Below, piece after piece: positions 1 to 7,500 of a stretch of 7,848 bases of DNA (the stretch's first letter is position 1; every line of letters starts with the position of its first letter). The position numbers were made by a program, and so were the translations under genes. Source of the DNA: Verrucomicrobiota bacterium (lineage in GTDB: Bacteria > Verrucomicrobiota > Lentisphaeria > Oligosphaerales > Oligosphaeraceae); assembly GCA_022709995.1 (NCBI GenBank), contig JAKLHU010000084.1, positions 1 through 7,848 of the forward strand, read 5' to 3'. The notes below the pieces were generated by a model. It was not told where the DNA came from and did no database searches. It saw nothing but the letters and a program-made list of their open reading frames with translations.

Positions 1-412
1 GGACGGGCACGGCCTGGGTGCGGACAACACGGCCATCCGCCTTGACCGGGATGGGCGGAATACGCAACGCGCCGGTGCGGGTGGCGGCGAGGCGGTAGGT
101 GAAGACGGTTTCATTGACCGATGTCTTGGTCATGCGGCCATTGATGATGCTGACACTGGTGCTCTGGTTTCGTCGCGGGCCCAGCGATTCGACTTGGAAG
201 TCCGCCGTTTTCGGAAAGGCCGGCGGCTCCGGCTCGTTGTCGGCGGCGACCGAAATCTGAAAGACAAAAGTTTCTCCCAGATAGACGCTTTGGGATTCGA
301 CGGCGATTTTGACTTCCGGCTCGGCCATGGCCGGGGCCAGGCGCAGCAGAAAGGCAAGGGCTGTCAACAACGGCAGCAGGGCACAGCGAGAATGGCGGCA
401 GGAGTGGAGCAT
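1..412 (-). CDS. batD: BatD family oxygen-tolerance protein, N-terminal part (3' end cut by window edge)
   Basis: The first 137 residues are visible; BatD proteins are usually several hundred residues long, so most of the gene lies left of the window. Residues 1-30 form a signal peptide: basic start, leucine/alanine-rich core, and an AMA|EP cleavage site. The mature start has the typical BatD beta-sandwich pattern, with VYLGETFVFQISV, then GPRRNQSTSVSIINGRMTK, TVFTYRLAATRTGALRIPPI and PVKADGR. In known Bat operons BatD is a periplasmic, membrane-anchored protein encoded beside MoxR ATPase and VWA-domain proteins (BatA/BatB) and linked to aerotolerance or envelope stress. Those partners would be expected further left but are not in the window. 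The ATG at 410-412 is chosen because it gives a complete signal peptide. No good Shine-Dalgarno sequence precedes it. It is divergent from the gene at 633. Confidence 0.88.
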   Translation of the reverse strand, partial: MLHSCRHSRCALLPLLTALAFLLRLAPAMAEPEVKIAVESQSVYLGETFVFQISVAADNEPEPPAFPKTADFQVESLGPRRNQSTSVSIINGRMTKTSVNETVFTYRLAATRTGALRIPPIPVKADGRVVRTQAVPV

Positions 413-632
413 GGCAAGAACGTATAATGAACGCAGCCGGAGAGGACGGATTTTATGGTATTTAGAGTGCAAACGCCTGAAAATGTTGCGGGAGGCAAGG
501 AAAAATATCATCCGACGGCGGGAAAATCATCATCACAGGCTGGGAAAAAAGGCATTCCGGCACTATTTTTTACCTCGGGGGAAGACCATCGAGCGCTTTT
601 GGCGGCCGGACTGTTCAGGAAAGGCGGATTCA
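413..632. promoter_or_regulatory. Divergent intergenic region between batD and the beta-helix gene
   Basis: These 220 bp separate two genes that point away from each other, so promoters for both should lie here. The segment is richer in A/T than the flanking genes, with A-runs near 500-505, 543-550 and T-runs near 564-571. A perfect TATAAT occurs at 423-428 on the plus strand, but no -35-like hexamer sits 16-18 bp before it, and it lies only about 10 bp from the batD start. I could not find a convincing sigma-70 pair for either direction. Reading frames that cross this stretch (for example the plus-strand frame open from 309, and one from 455) have no ribosome site or protein-like character. 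Confidence 0.4.
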
Positions 633-1766
633 ATGACAAGACGAGAAGTCAATCTGGCCGGCAGCTTGACCGAAGGCGTCGGGGCCGACAACAGCGCTAT
701 ACTGCAGAATGCCTTGAATGGCGGCAACTGCCGGATTCTGCTGCCGCCCGGGCGCTTTCTGGTCAGCCGGACGCTCAAGGTCCATTCCGGGACGCGGATA
801 GAAGCCACCGAGCGGACGGTTGTCCGGCGCGCCGACAACACGGCGCGGCAGGCGGAGGACTGGCTTTTGACCAATGCCGACCTGGAGCGCGGCAACCACG
901 ACATTGACATTCAAGGCGGCGTCTGGGACGCCAACAACGGCGCCAATCCACGCGGCGCCGACTGCCATGACCTCGCCAGTTATGGCGGCACGGCTTTGAA
1001 TTTCATCCGGGTTTCCGGGTTGAGGCTGCGTCATTTCACGGTTGCCAATGCCGATTCGTTCTACATCCGGCTGTGTCGGGTGGAGGACTTCGACCTGCAC
1101 GCCATCCGGCTGTTCAGCACGCTTCCCAAGATCAACCAGGACGGCGTCCATCTCAACGGTCATTGCCGCCGGGGCGTCATCAGCGACCTGCGGGCGACCG
1201 CGCCGATGACTCCGGGCGACGACATGGTGGCCTTGAATGCCGACGACGGCTGGGACCGGCATTTGAACTACCGGATGGAGCCCGGCCCGATTGAAGACAT
1301 CGCCATCACGGACCTGCAGGCGGAAAGCGCCTATACCTTCATACGTCTGTTGAGCCAGACCCAGCCGATCCGACGCATCCGGATTGCCGGAATGCACGGC
1401 GGCGTGCGCTGCGATCTGCTCAATGTCGGTCGCTGGCGCTTCCCGCCGGGACGCGGAGAGATTTCCGACGTGTCCATCTCCGACATCGACATCCACAAAA
1501 TGCCGGCGGCCGTCACGGATCCGGCGGTCAATCCCTTGCCGTTGTGCCTCTTCGAATTGAATGTCGACCGGTTGACGGTCGACAATTTCCGCCGGGATGT
1601 CCTTGACGACGGCATTGGCGACACGTTCCGGATGGACTGGACGGCGCCCCACCGCATCGTCTTCACGGCGGACGACACCTCGCGCGATTTCTCCTCCTCG
1701 CCGGATGGCTGCCACTGTCGCTTGGCCGGAGGGGGGTTCCGACGTCTGGAAATCCGGCGGGCATGA
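633..1766 (+). CDS. Right-handed beta-helix protein, GH28/pectate-lyase-like, cytoplasmic
   Basis: A 377-residue protein. Its frame is open far upstream (to 309), but the ATG at 633 is chosen because AGGAAAGG (617-624) lies 8 nt before it and the family N-terminus (VNLAGSLTEGVGADNSAILQ, residues 6-25) starts right after. That is the usual 'uniformly new, NTxAIQxAI' entry of pectate-lyase-superfamily beta-helices, followed by LLPPGRFLVSRTL (36-48). Repeated helix rungs follow, such as NHDIDIQGGVWDANNG and VEDFDLHAIRLF. NQDGVHLNG (168-176) and GDDMVALN (195-202) match GH28 motifs NTD and GDD, which carry the catalytic aspartates in polygalacturonases. The later G-H-G and R-I-K motifs are not recognisable, so hydrolase activity on galacturonides or a related uronide is uncertain; a lyase, epimerase or binding role is possible. 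There is no signal peptide, so it probably works on imported oligosaccharides. epmA follows after 84 bp on the same strand. Confidence 0.85.
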   Translation: MTRREVNLAGSLTEGVGADNSAILQNALNGGNCRILLPPGRFLVSRTLKVHSGTRIEATERTVVRRADNTARQAEDWLLTNADLERGNHDIDIQGGVWDANNGANPRGADCHDLASYGGTALNFIRVSGLRLRHFTVANADSFYIRLCRVEDFDLHAIRLFSTLPKINQDGVHLNGHCRRGVISDLRATAPMTPGDDMVALNADDGWDRHLNYRMEPGPIEDIAITDLQAESAYTFIRLLSQTQPIRRIRIAGMHGGVRCDLLNVGRWRFPPGRGEISDVSISDIDIHKMPAAVTDPAVNPLPLCLFELNVDRLTVDNFRRDVLDDGIGDTFRMDWTAPHRIVFTADDTSRDFSSSPDGCHCRLAGGGFRRLEIRRA

Positions 1767-1837
1767 TGCCGTCAATGATTGATGTTATGATGTTATGTAG
1801 CAAGGCGTGGACGACCGGATCCAATGCCTTTTGCCCA

Positions 1838-1845
1838 AGGAAGGA
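1838..1845 (+). promoter_or_regulatory. Ribosome binding site deciding the epmA start
   Basis: AGGAAGGA lies 5 nt before the ATG at 1851. The upstream in-frame ATG at 1824 has no such site and would add only nine non-conserved residues, so 1851 is preferred. Confidence 0.7.
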
Positions 1846-1850
1846 CGACG

Positions 1851-2801
1851 ATGCCCGAAATGAGTCCAGGACCCGCCCCCGGCGATGACTGTCTTGACAC
1901 CGCGGCGCTGCGCTCGCTACGACCGCGTCTGCAGCGGCGGGCGGTCATTCGCCAAGCCGTACGCGTTTTTTTCCAGTCACGGGATTTTCTGGAAATCGAC
2001 ACCCCGGTGCGGATAGCGGCTCCGGCGCTGGAGGACTACATTGACGCCGAGCCGTCCGGCTCCTGCTGGCTGCGGACGTCGCCGGAGCTGCACATGAAGC
2101 GTCTGCTGGCCGCCGGCTTTGAGCGCGTCTTCCAACTGGGGCCGTGTTTCCGGTTTGGCGAGGAAGGCCGGCGTCATCTGCCGGAATTCCACATGCTGGA
2201 ATGGTATCGGCTGCAGGCCGATTGGCGGCAGGTGCTCGACGACACCGTCGCCCTGGTGCGCTCCTGCGCCCGGGCCGCGCTGGGCAGTTGCCGATGCCAG
2301 TTCCGCGGCGGGGTTGTCGACGTCGGGCTGGCCTGGGAGGAAATGACGGTGGAGGAGGCGTTTCGGCGCTATGCGAACGCCGACTTGGATGCCGCGGTCC
2401 GGGACGGCTGCTTTGAGCAGATTCTGGTTGAACGCGTCGAGCCGAACCTCGGCAATGGCCGGCCGACCGTCCTCTGCGAATACCCGTTGGCGTGCAGCGG
2501 GTTGAGCCAGCCTTTGCCGGGACGGCCGGACCGGGTCGAACGCTGGGAAGTGTATGCCGCCGGTCTGGAATTGGGCAATGCGTGCAGCGAATTGGTCGAC
2601 GTCGCCGAACAGCGCCGCCGGTTTGCGACGACGGCGGCTTTGCGGGCGGCGGAACAGCGGGCGGTGTATCCAGTCGACGAGGCGTTCATGGCCGCGCTTG
2701 CCGACGGCATCCCGGCCGCGGCTGGCGTGGCCATCGGCTTCGACCGCCTGGTCATGCTGCTGACCGATGCCGCTGACATCCACGAAGTGACGTTCCGCTG
2801 A
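1851..2801 (+). CDS. epmA: EF-P lysine lysyltransferase EpmA (GenX/PoxA/YjeA)
   Basis: A 316-residue class II aminoacyl-tRNA-synthetase-like protein. It has the lysyl-tRNA synthetase catalytic core but lacks the N-terminal anticodon-binding domain, with only about 30 residues before the core, as in EpmA (about 325 residues in E. coli). In the known pathway EpmA activates (R)-beta-lysine with ATP and attaches it to a conserved lysine of elongation factor P, which relieves ribosome stalling at polyproline. Motif 1 is at about 46-60 (FLEIDTPVRIAAPAL). The substrate segment LRTSPELHMKRLLAAG is at 74-89. Motif 2 is FRFGEEGRRHLPEFHMLEWY (100-119). VEPNLG, YPLACSGLSQ and ELGNACSELVD correspond to the E. 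coli VEPNIG, FPASQASLAQ and ELANGFHELTD segments. Motif 3 is GVAIGFDRLVML (292-303). The C-terminus ends at about IHEVTFR, a few residues short of E. coli EpmA. Neither EpmB nor EF-P is in the window. It may be co-transcribed with the beta-helix gene. Confidence 0.93.
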   Translation: MPEMSPGPAPGDDCLDTAALRSLRPRLQRRAVIRQAVRVFFQSRDFLEIDTPVRIAAPALEDYIDAEPSGSCWLRTSPELHMKRLLAAGFERVFQLGPCFRFGEEGRRHLPEFHMLEWYRLQADWRQVLDDTVALVRSCARAALGSCRCQFRGGVVDVGLAWEEMTVEEAFRRYANADLDAAVRDGCFEQILVERVEPNLGNGRPTVLCEYPLACSGLSQPLPGRPDRVERWEVYAAGLELGNACSELVDVAEQRRRFATTAALRAAEQRAVYPVDEAFMAALADGIPAAAGVAIGFDRLVMLLTDAADIHEVTFR

Positions 2802-2880
2802 CTGATGGATGGTGCCTTTCGTAATGCTCTTGAGTTTAGGACTCGGTTGAACTTTTTGCGACTGCAATCATCCAAAGGAA

Positions 2881-3062
2881 TATTCTTCCCATTGTCCTAT
2901 TCAACGTCCCATCAGTCTTATATGTCCTATACATCCAATGCTCTTCACTTATGCATAGTACGGGCTGGAAACATGGGATTTATAGGACGGTGAAATAGGA
3001 CGTATTGGACGTATGGGACGTATGGGACGTATGGGAAGGCACATAGGACAATGGGACGAATA
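2881..3062. repeat. Large imperfect inverted repeat with 59-bp arms
   Basis: The left arm is 2881-2939 and the right arm 3004-3062. The reverse complement of the left arm aligns to the right arm over all 59 positions with no gap. By hand count 46 positions agree, and the best-matched part is the outer end (ATAGGACAATGGGA(A/C)GAATA). The spacer is 64 bp. A shorter extension, CTCTTCAC (2941-2948) against GTGAAATAG (2990-2998), could prolong the stem after a small bulge. RNA from either strand could fold into one long hairpin. The arms are made of degenerate units of the form AT(N)GGACGT. It could be a non-autonomous mobile-element relic, a processed RNA hairpin, a bidirectional transcription stop or a protein-binding array. 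No transposase is nearby. Confidence 0.85.
2995..3039 (+). repeat. Tandem array of five degenerate 9-bp units, AT(N)GGACGT
   Basis: Five head-to-tail 9-mers are visible: ATAGGACGT, ATTGGACGT, ATGGGACGT, ATGGGACGT and ATGGGAAGG. Further out-of-phase relatives flank them: TATAGGACGG at 2981, ATAGGACA at 3043 and ATGGGACGA at 3051. The left arm holds the same units in reverse orientation (for example ACGTCCCAT at 2904-2912 and TGTCCTAT twice). The unit lies within the right arm of the larger inverted repeat. The period is a multiple of three, but no ribosome site or start supports translation. Confidence 0.85.
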
Positions 3063-3313
3063 GGCACTGGCGTTATTTCCGTCGCCCAAAACCAAACCGA
3101 ATCCCTAAACTAAGGAGTACGCGCCAAGAAGGTGCCTCAGGCCTTGATGCGCCCAAGTGTTGACTCCTCAAGTGCTCGGTTATCAATGGTTGACTGTTTA
3201 CGCAAAGAGTCTCCGAAAAACCGGAGGCATGCCGTCGGTGGCGGATTGGCAGGCTATATTTCTGAACGGAACATGGTGATACGGATGGCGATATGTAAGG
3301 AAAGGAAGTGATT

Positions 3314-4270
3314 ATGCACATTGATTTGACGGCGGACGTCGGGTTGTATCGGGGCGTCTCCCAATGCCTGCCGGAACCGGACGGTGTTCTGGAGTTGTCG
3401 CGGATGTCAGCGCGGCTGAAGGAGTTGTATAGCGCCAATGACCCGGTCAAGATTCGCGCTAGTTGCGCCACCGGTGTCCGGATGGTGTTCGAAACGGATT
3501 CGGCATGGCTGCGGTTGAGCTGGCGAGCGTTGCGCTCGGCTCGCGACGTCCACGCGTGCGATGTGGAGGTGGAGGGCTGCCCGGTGCTGACGGCGTTGCC
3601 GGAAGCAATTGGAGACAACTGCCGTATCCAGGTTGAGCTGCCGGGTCGTGGCGTCCGTCGGGTGACCGTGTATCTGCCGCATCTGCGCGAATTGCGGGTG
3701 CTGTCCCTGGAGCTGGCTGACCGGGCTGTTTTCCGGACCGTGACCGAAACGCGGCCGCGTCTGCTGCTGCTGGGCGATTCGATTTTGCAGGGCATGACCA
3801 CGACGTCGCCGGTCAAAGCCTACGCCACGGCCGTGGCTCGTTCGTTCAATCGTGATTATCTCAACCTTGCGGTCGGCGGGGCGGTCATGAATGGCGAAGT
3901 TGCCGAAGCCGCCGCCGAATTGCCCTGGGACATGGTCCTGGTGGCCTTCGGCGTCAACGACTGCAACCAGGAAGTCGGTTTGGAAGCCGAGGCCCGCCAG
4001 ACGGAAAAAACGCTGCGGGCCTTGGCATCGACCGGCCGGCCAGTCGTCCTGTTCACCCCGTTGCCCTGGCCGGGCCGGGGCGGCAAGAACCTCGATGACT
4101 ATATCGCCTGCCAGAAAAGGGTGGCGGCCAACTTTCCCCGCGTCACCGTCCTGGACGGCTACGACGCGGTCAGCATCGATCAGGAGAATTTCATTGACAC
4201 GTGCCATCCGAACGACTTGGGCAACCGCCGAATCGCCGAATTTTTGATAAGGGCTTTGCCGCGTTTCTGA
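3314..4270 (+). CDS. SGNH/GDSL hydrolase (esterase) with N-terminal beta-rich domain
   Basis: A 318-residue protein starting at ATG 3314, with AGGAA at 3303-3307 placed 6 nt upstream. A GTG at 3308, with its own AGGA at 3298-3301, would add two residues, so the start is ambiguous. Residues 1-145 are beta-rich (GLYRGVSQ near 10-17; VRRVTVYLPHLRELRVLSLE near 115-134), like the accessory jelly-roll found before some SGNH carbohydrate esterases. Residues 149-318 are the catalytic domain. Block I is LLLLGDSILQG with nucleophile Ser156. Block II is NLAVGGA. Block III is AFGVNDCN with Asn215. Block V is DTCHPNDLGN with Asp295 and His298. The full catalytic set is therefore present. Such enzymes commonly remove acetyl or other acyl groups from glycans; the exact substrate is not evident. 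There is no signal peptide, which suggests action on imported sugars, possibly alongside the beta-helix protein. Confidence 0.92.
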   Translation: MHIDLTADVGLYRGVSQCLPEPDGVLELSRMSARLKELYSANDPVKIRASCATGVRMVFETDSAWLRLSWRALRSARDVHACDVEVEGCPVLTALPEAIGDNCRIQVELPGRGVRRVTVYLPHLRELRVLSLELADRAVFRTVTETRPRLLLLGDSILQGMTTTSPVKAYATAVARSFNRDYLNLAVGGAVMNGEVAEAAAELPWDMVLVAFGVNDCNQEVGLEAEARQTEKTLRALASTGRPVVLFTPLPWPGRGGKNLDDYIACQKRVAANFPRVTVLDGYDAVSIDQENFIDTCHPNDLGNRRIAEFLIRALPRF

Positions 4271-4288
4271 CCGGCGCGCCTTGCCGGT
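4270..4288 (+). terminator. Hairpin overlapping the SGNH stop codon
   Basis: ACCGGC-GCGCCTT-GCCGGT forms a perfect 6-bp stem with a 7-nt loop. It begins on the last base of the TGA stop. No run of T follows on either strand, so it is not a classical intrinsic terminator; it may stabilise the mRNA 3' end. Confidence 0.35.
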
Positions 4289-4327
4289 TCGGACGCGGGG
4301 CGATCCCGGGCAGGGCAGACAAAGCGC

Positions 4328-4336
4328 TGGTATACC
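4328..4336 (+). promoter_or_regulatory. Candidate extended -10 promoter for the large gene
   Basis: TGGTATACC resembles an extended -10 element (TGn followed by TATACC) inside the only A/T-rich block of this intergenic region (CTATATATATG follows). No -35 match is visible. It would give a leader of roughly 230 nt that includes the hairpin at 4453-4484. Confidence 0.22.
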
Positions 4337-4452
4337 TATATATATGTTGTCATGAAGATGCATAGAGTTGGACGTGTGAATGGGCGTCTTGTCCTCTTCT
4401 CTCCCGATGGGGCGTCAGAAGATGGTGCGACCATTGACGTGTGCAGACCAGG

Positions 4453-4492
4453 CGGGACGCCGGGCGCGTTGCCGGAGCGTCCCGGAGCGTCC
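4453..4492 (+). repeat. Strong hairpin overlapping a perfect tandem decamer
   Basis: CGGGACGC (4453-4460) pairs perfectly with GCGTCCCG (4477-4484), and CGG/CCG (4461-4463 with 4472-4474) extends the stem after a 2-nt bulge. CGGAGCGTCC occurs twice in direct tandem (4473-4482 and 4483-4492). The 5' strand could therefore also pair, slightly less well, with the second copy. It lies about 85-120 nt before the start of the large gene. Confidence 0.6.
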
Positions 4493-4575
4493 GAGAATTT
4501 GGAAGCCGTCGGCATAAAGCCGCCCAGCCGCCGCCGGAATGTCACTGCCGTTTTCATCCAGAAAGGTAATTGACC

Positions 4576-7500
4576 ATGACCATCACGTCGACCCCATGCG
4601 TCCGCCGCCTGCTGCTGTCTGCCGTTCTGTTGATTGCGGCTGTCGTCCGGGCGGCGGCCGAGACTCCGGAACGGGCGGCCGCCGCCGACCTGCCGCCGGA
4701 ATTCCGCTATCTGGCTCAAGTGGCGCCGGATGCGGCTTTGCAGTGGCGCCTGCTGGCCCGGAACGGCGCGGCGGCGGAGCAGGAAAAGGCGACTCCAACC
4801 GTCAATGTGGTCAGCGAGATCTGGCATCTGCCGCTGCAACAAGGGCAGCACGCCCTCAAGGTCGTGTTCAGCCGACCGTACCAGGGGCCGGAAAACGTAC
4901 TCCATCTCTACATCGACGCCGATTGCAATCCGGCCACGGGCCGCCAGGACGGCACCAAGGGTATCGACAACATGTACACCTATTCGTGCAAGCAACCAGG
5001 GCAGTTGACCGAATGGTGGGGGCTCTGGGACAAAAATGGCAACTACAATCAGACCAATTATTTCAGCGTTTGGCAGGAACGCACCCTCTATCTTTACGTA
5101 GAGATGGACACGCTCCAGAAGGAGGCCTCGTCGCAGTTTGAGATCAGGGCCTATACCTATAACTGGCAGGAAAAGGACGGCCAATGGAACTCCGTCGCCA
5201 GTCAGAGTTTCGGGCCGGTCCAAGTGACTGGCGACCCGGAGCCGGCGGCGGTGGCGCGGCCCGCGGCCGCCTCGCCGCTGATGAATCCGAACCTGCAGAA
5301 GACGGACGATCGGGTGGTCGGGTGGCAGTTGCATGGCGCTTCTGGCTATGCGAGCACGGCGACCTTGACGCGCGACGACGGCGAACAGGCCCTTCGGGTG
5401 GGGCCTCTGTACTTTCCCGAGGCGCTGCAGCAAGTCGTCAGCCTGGAGCCGGGCCACTACTTGGTGCGGGCCCTGGCCCGGACCAACGTGTTCCAGATTC
5501 ACCTGATGGCGGACCGCATGCAGATGCCGGTTCCGGTCGGCCCGACCTTGCAATGGGTTGAACTGCCTTTTGTGGTTCTGCGCCGGGAGAGCCAGGCCGC
5601 GAGCCGCGTCCAGATCGCCTTCCGTTACCAGTCCCGGCCAGCGACCGGCAATGCCTCGCGCCTGCCCGCCACGCTCTGGGTCAAGGAAGTCGAATTGCGC
5701 CGCCTGGGTGACACGGCCCTGCGGGAAGGCTGGTTGGAGACGCTCCCTGTCCATCCCCGGCATCGCCTGGATTTGCTGGAACGTAGTCCATCGCGGAAAC
5801 GGCCCGGCAAAGTCGTGTTCCAAGACAGCTTCATCGGCACCGAAGTCTGGCTAATGACCCAGGAAGGGCAAGACGACCATTCCTACGTCGGCCATCCGGA
5901 CTTCAGCGGCAACGGCAAATATGTGCATATCGGCGCCCGCCAGCCCCCGGCCGGTTTGCTGCGAACCGATGGCAGCGAGCGTTATCTGGACAACAAGTGG
6001 CTGGGCCTGGTCTGGCCATTCCCCTGGATGGTCAGGCGCCTGCCGGACGGCGCCGACCCGTCCGATTGGATCGTCCAGGCCAGAGGGAATGCCTCGGTGG
6101 AACTGGTGAATGTCGTCACCCGGGAGCGGCAGGCGATTGAGTTTCCCGTCCGGCCGGGTTGGAATATTGTGCATTATCCCGGGGGGACCAGCTATGGTCT
6201 GCGCGGCCCCCGCATTGGCGGCATCACGCATGACACCCTGGTCTGGCTGTCGGAGGACGGCAAGAGCGTGGCGACGTCGACCGCGGCCGGCCGTCAGTTT
6301 CGAAGCCATGCCATTCCGAGCCAGTCGACGGCGCCGGACCAGGACAAGGTGTTTCCCGAGATGAGCTTTGTCGGCGGCAAAAGCGGCGAGAACTGGCGCG
6401 ATGCGGTTGACCGGCACGGCGTGCGGTATTTCTGCTTCGAGCTCAATCGTGACCAGTTGCCGAACCACGCCACCAACCCCTACCAGATTTTCGCCTTGCC
6501 CCTGACCGGGCGGTCCCGGGGGCCGTTGCGGGTGGTGCCGCATCCCGAAGGCCCGGTCACGGAATTTGTGACCTCTCAGACGGGGCCGACGGTGCAGGCC
6601 TCGGCCAAATGGTGGGATTACGCGGCCGGCTTCCCCTGGTCCGGCGATGACGCCCGGCTGCTTCTGGAAGACGGGACGGTCGTGCACATGAGCTCACTGG
6701 GCATGCACAGCAGCTTCCACACCGGCGGCAGCGCCAGCACCATTTGCCTGAACGGCCTGGACGGGGAGCGCGACCGGTTTGTCGGCACCTATCGTAAGGT
6801 CGACCGGGTCAGCTGGCCGCATGAATTCCGCCGCGACCGTGATTTTGCGGTGGTCGGGGGCTATGCCGAACCGGCTTCGCCGATTTTGATGATCGACCTT
6901 GAGCATGAGACGATGTGGACGGCGGTCCTGACCAATTTCCATGATTACCTCAAGCGCTACAGCAGCCGTTGGAACCCGAAGGCGTATCACAAGCCGATGT
7001 TCCGTCCGGCGCCGACCTTGAGCGCTGATTTCACCAAACTGCTGTATTTCTCCTCCATGCTGACGGGCGATGTGCCGACGCGGAAATGGGGCGATGTGTA
7101 CGTGGCGGTGGTGCGCTACCCCGAGCCGCCGCAGAACCTGCGCCTCGGCTGGGGGCGGCGCCTGAGCTGGGAATTGCCGGAGCGCCATGCCGAAATCCGC
7201 GGCTTCCGTCTTTATCATTCGGCGGAAAGTGGCCGCGGCTATCGCCGGGTCGGCGACGAGGTTCTGACCGGCGCCAGCTGTCGGCTGCCCGCCGGGAAGC
7301 CGGGCTTCTACGCCTTGACCAGCGTGGAGCATTCGGGCCTGGAGGGACGTGTCTTCTCCGAGGAGGTGCAGGTCGGCGAGGCCGGGTTGTTCCGCCATTA
7401 TTACGAAACCGAAACGGGCTTGCTGCGGAAGCCGATGGTCCCGGTGTTCGACCCGGCCGGGGCCAGCGGCGCGTATGCGGCGGCCCTCACCGATCCGGAA

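Larger units (their letters stand above)
2802..3313. other. Gene-free intergenic stretch with inverted repeat and the SGNH gene's 5' region
   Basis: This stretch of about 510 bp is visibly more A/T-rich than the genes. I see no credible coding sequence. A 62-codon frame from 2805 reads across the repeat arms and gives low-complexity Ser/Tyr text. The inverted repeat at 2881-3062 occupies the middle. Between it and the SGNH gene there is a small hairpin, CTCCG-AAAAAC-CGGAG (3211-3226). GTTGACT occurs twice, exactly 30 bp apart (3159-3165 and 3189-3195), and TTGA-CTCC-TCAA (3160-3171) is an operator-like inverted repeat. TTGACT at 3160 with TATCAA at 3181 would be a -35/-10 pair with a short 15-bp spacer, so a promoter here is only a weak guess. 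No clear U-tract terminator was seen after epmA. Confidence 0.6.
4289..4575 (+). other. Leader region of the large secreted-protein gene
   Basis: About 290 bp without a convincing gene. It contains an A/T-rich block at 4331-4350 and a strong hairpin with a tandem decamer at 4453-4492. A 73-codon frame (4352-4573) ends 2 bp before the next start and could be a leader peptide, but it lacks a ribosome site and resembles no family I know. The opposite strand is also open here and equally unsupported. Confidence 0.45.

Noticed and set aside
423..428. Perfect TATAAT on the plus strand
   Set aside because: No -35-like hexamer at the right distance and about 200 bp from the only plus-strand start; probably chance in an A/T-rich patch.
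309..632. Upstream in-frame extension of the beta-helix gene to the ATG at 309
   Set aside because: It overlaps batD on the other strand, has no ribosome site, is Arg-rich and non-conserved in character; the ATG at 633 has a good site and matches the family N-terminus.
455..907. 150-codon plus-strand frame
   Set aside because: It runs into the beta-helix gene in another frame, has no ribosome site, and its second half is Arg/Gln/Ala-rich shadow text.
630..1775. 381-codon minus-strand frame opposite the beta-helix gene
   Set aside because: An antisense shadow from high-GC codons; Val/Ala/Gln-rich with no family signature, while the plus strand shows clear beta-helix motifs.
1977..2867. 296-codon minus-strand frame opposite epmA
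   Set aside because: It is antisense to unmistakable EpmA motifs and has no recognisable domain.
2805..2993. 62-codon plus-strand frame across the repeat
   Set aside because: Low-complexity Ser/Tyr residues come directly from the repeat units; no ribosome site.
2995..3062. CRISPR array
   Set aside because: Units are 9 bp and head-to-tail without unique spacers of CRISPR length, and no cas gene is present.
4352..4573. 73-codon plus-strand frame ending just before the large gene
   Set aside because: No ribosome site and no recognisable family; kept only as a remote leader-peptide possibility.
4336..5823. 495-codon minus-strand frame opposite the start of the large gene
   Set aside because: Arg/Pro/Gln-rich antisense text; the plus strand has a ribosome site, signal peptide and continuous protein-like sequence.
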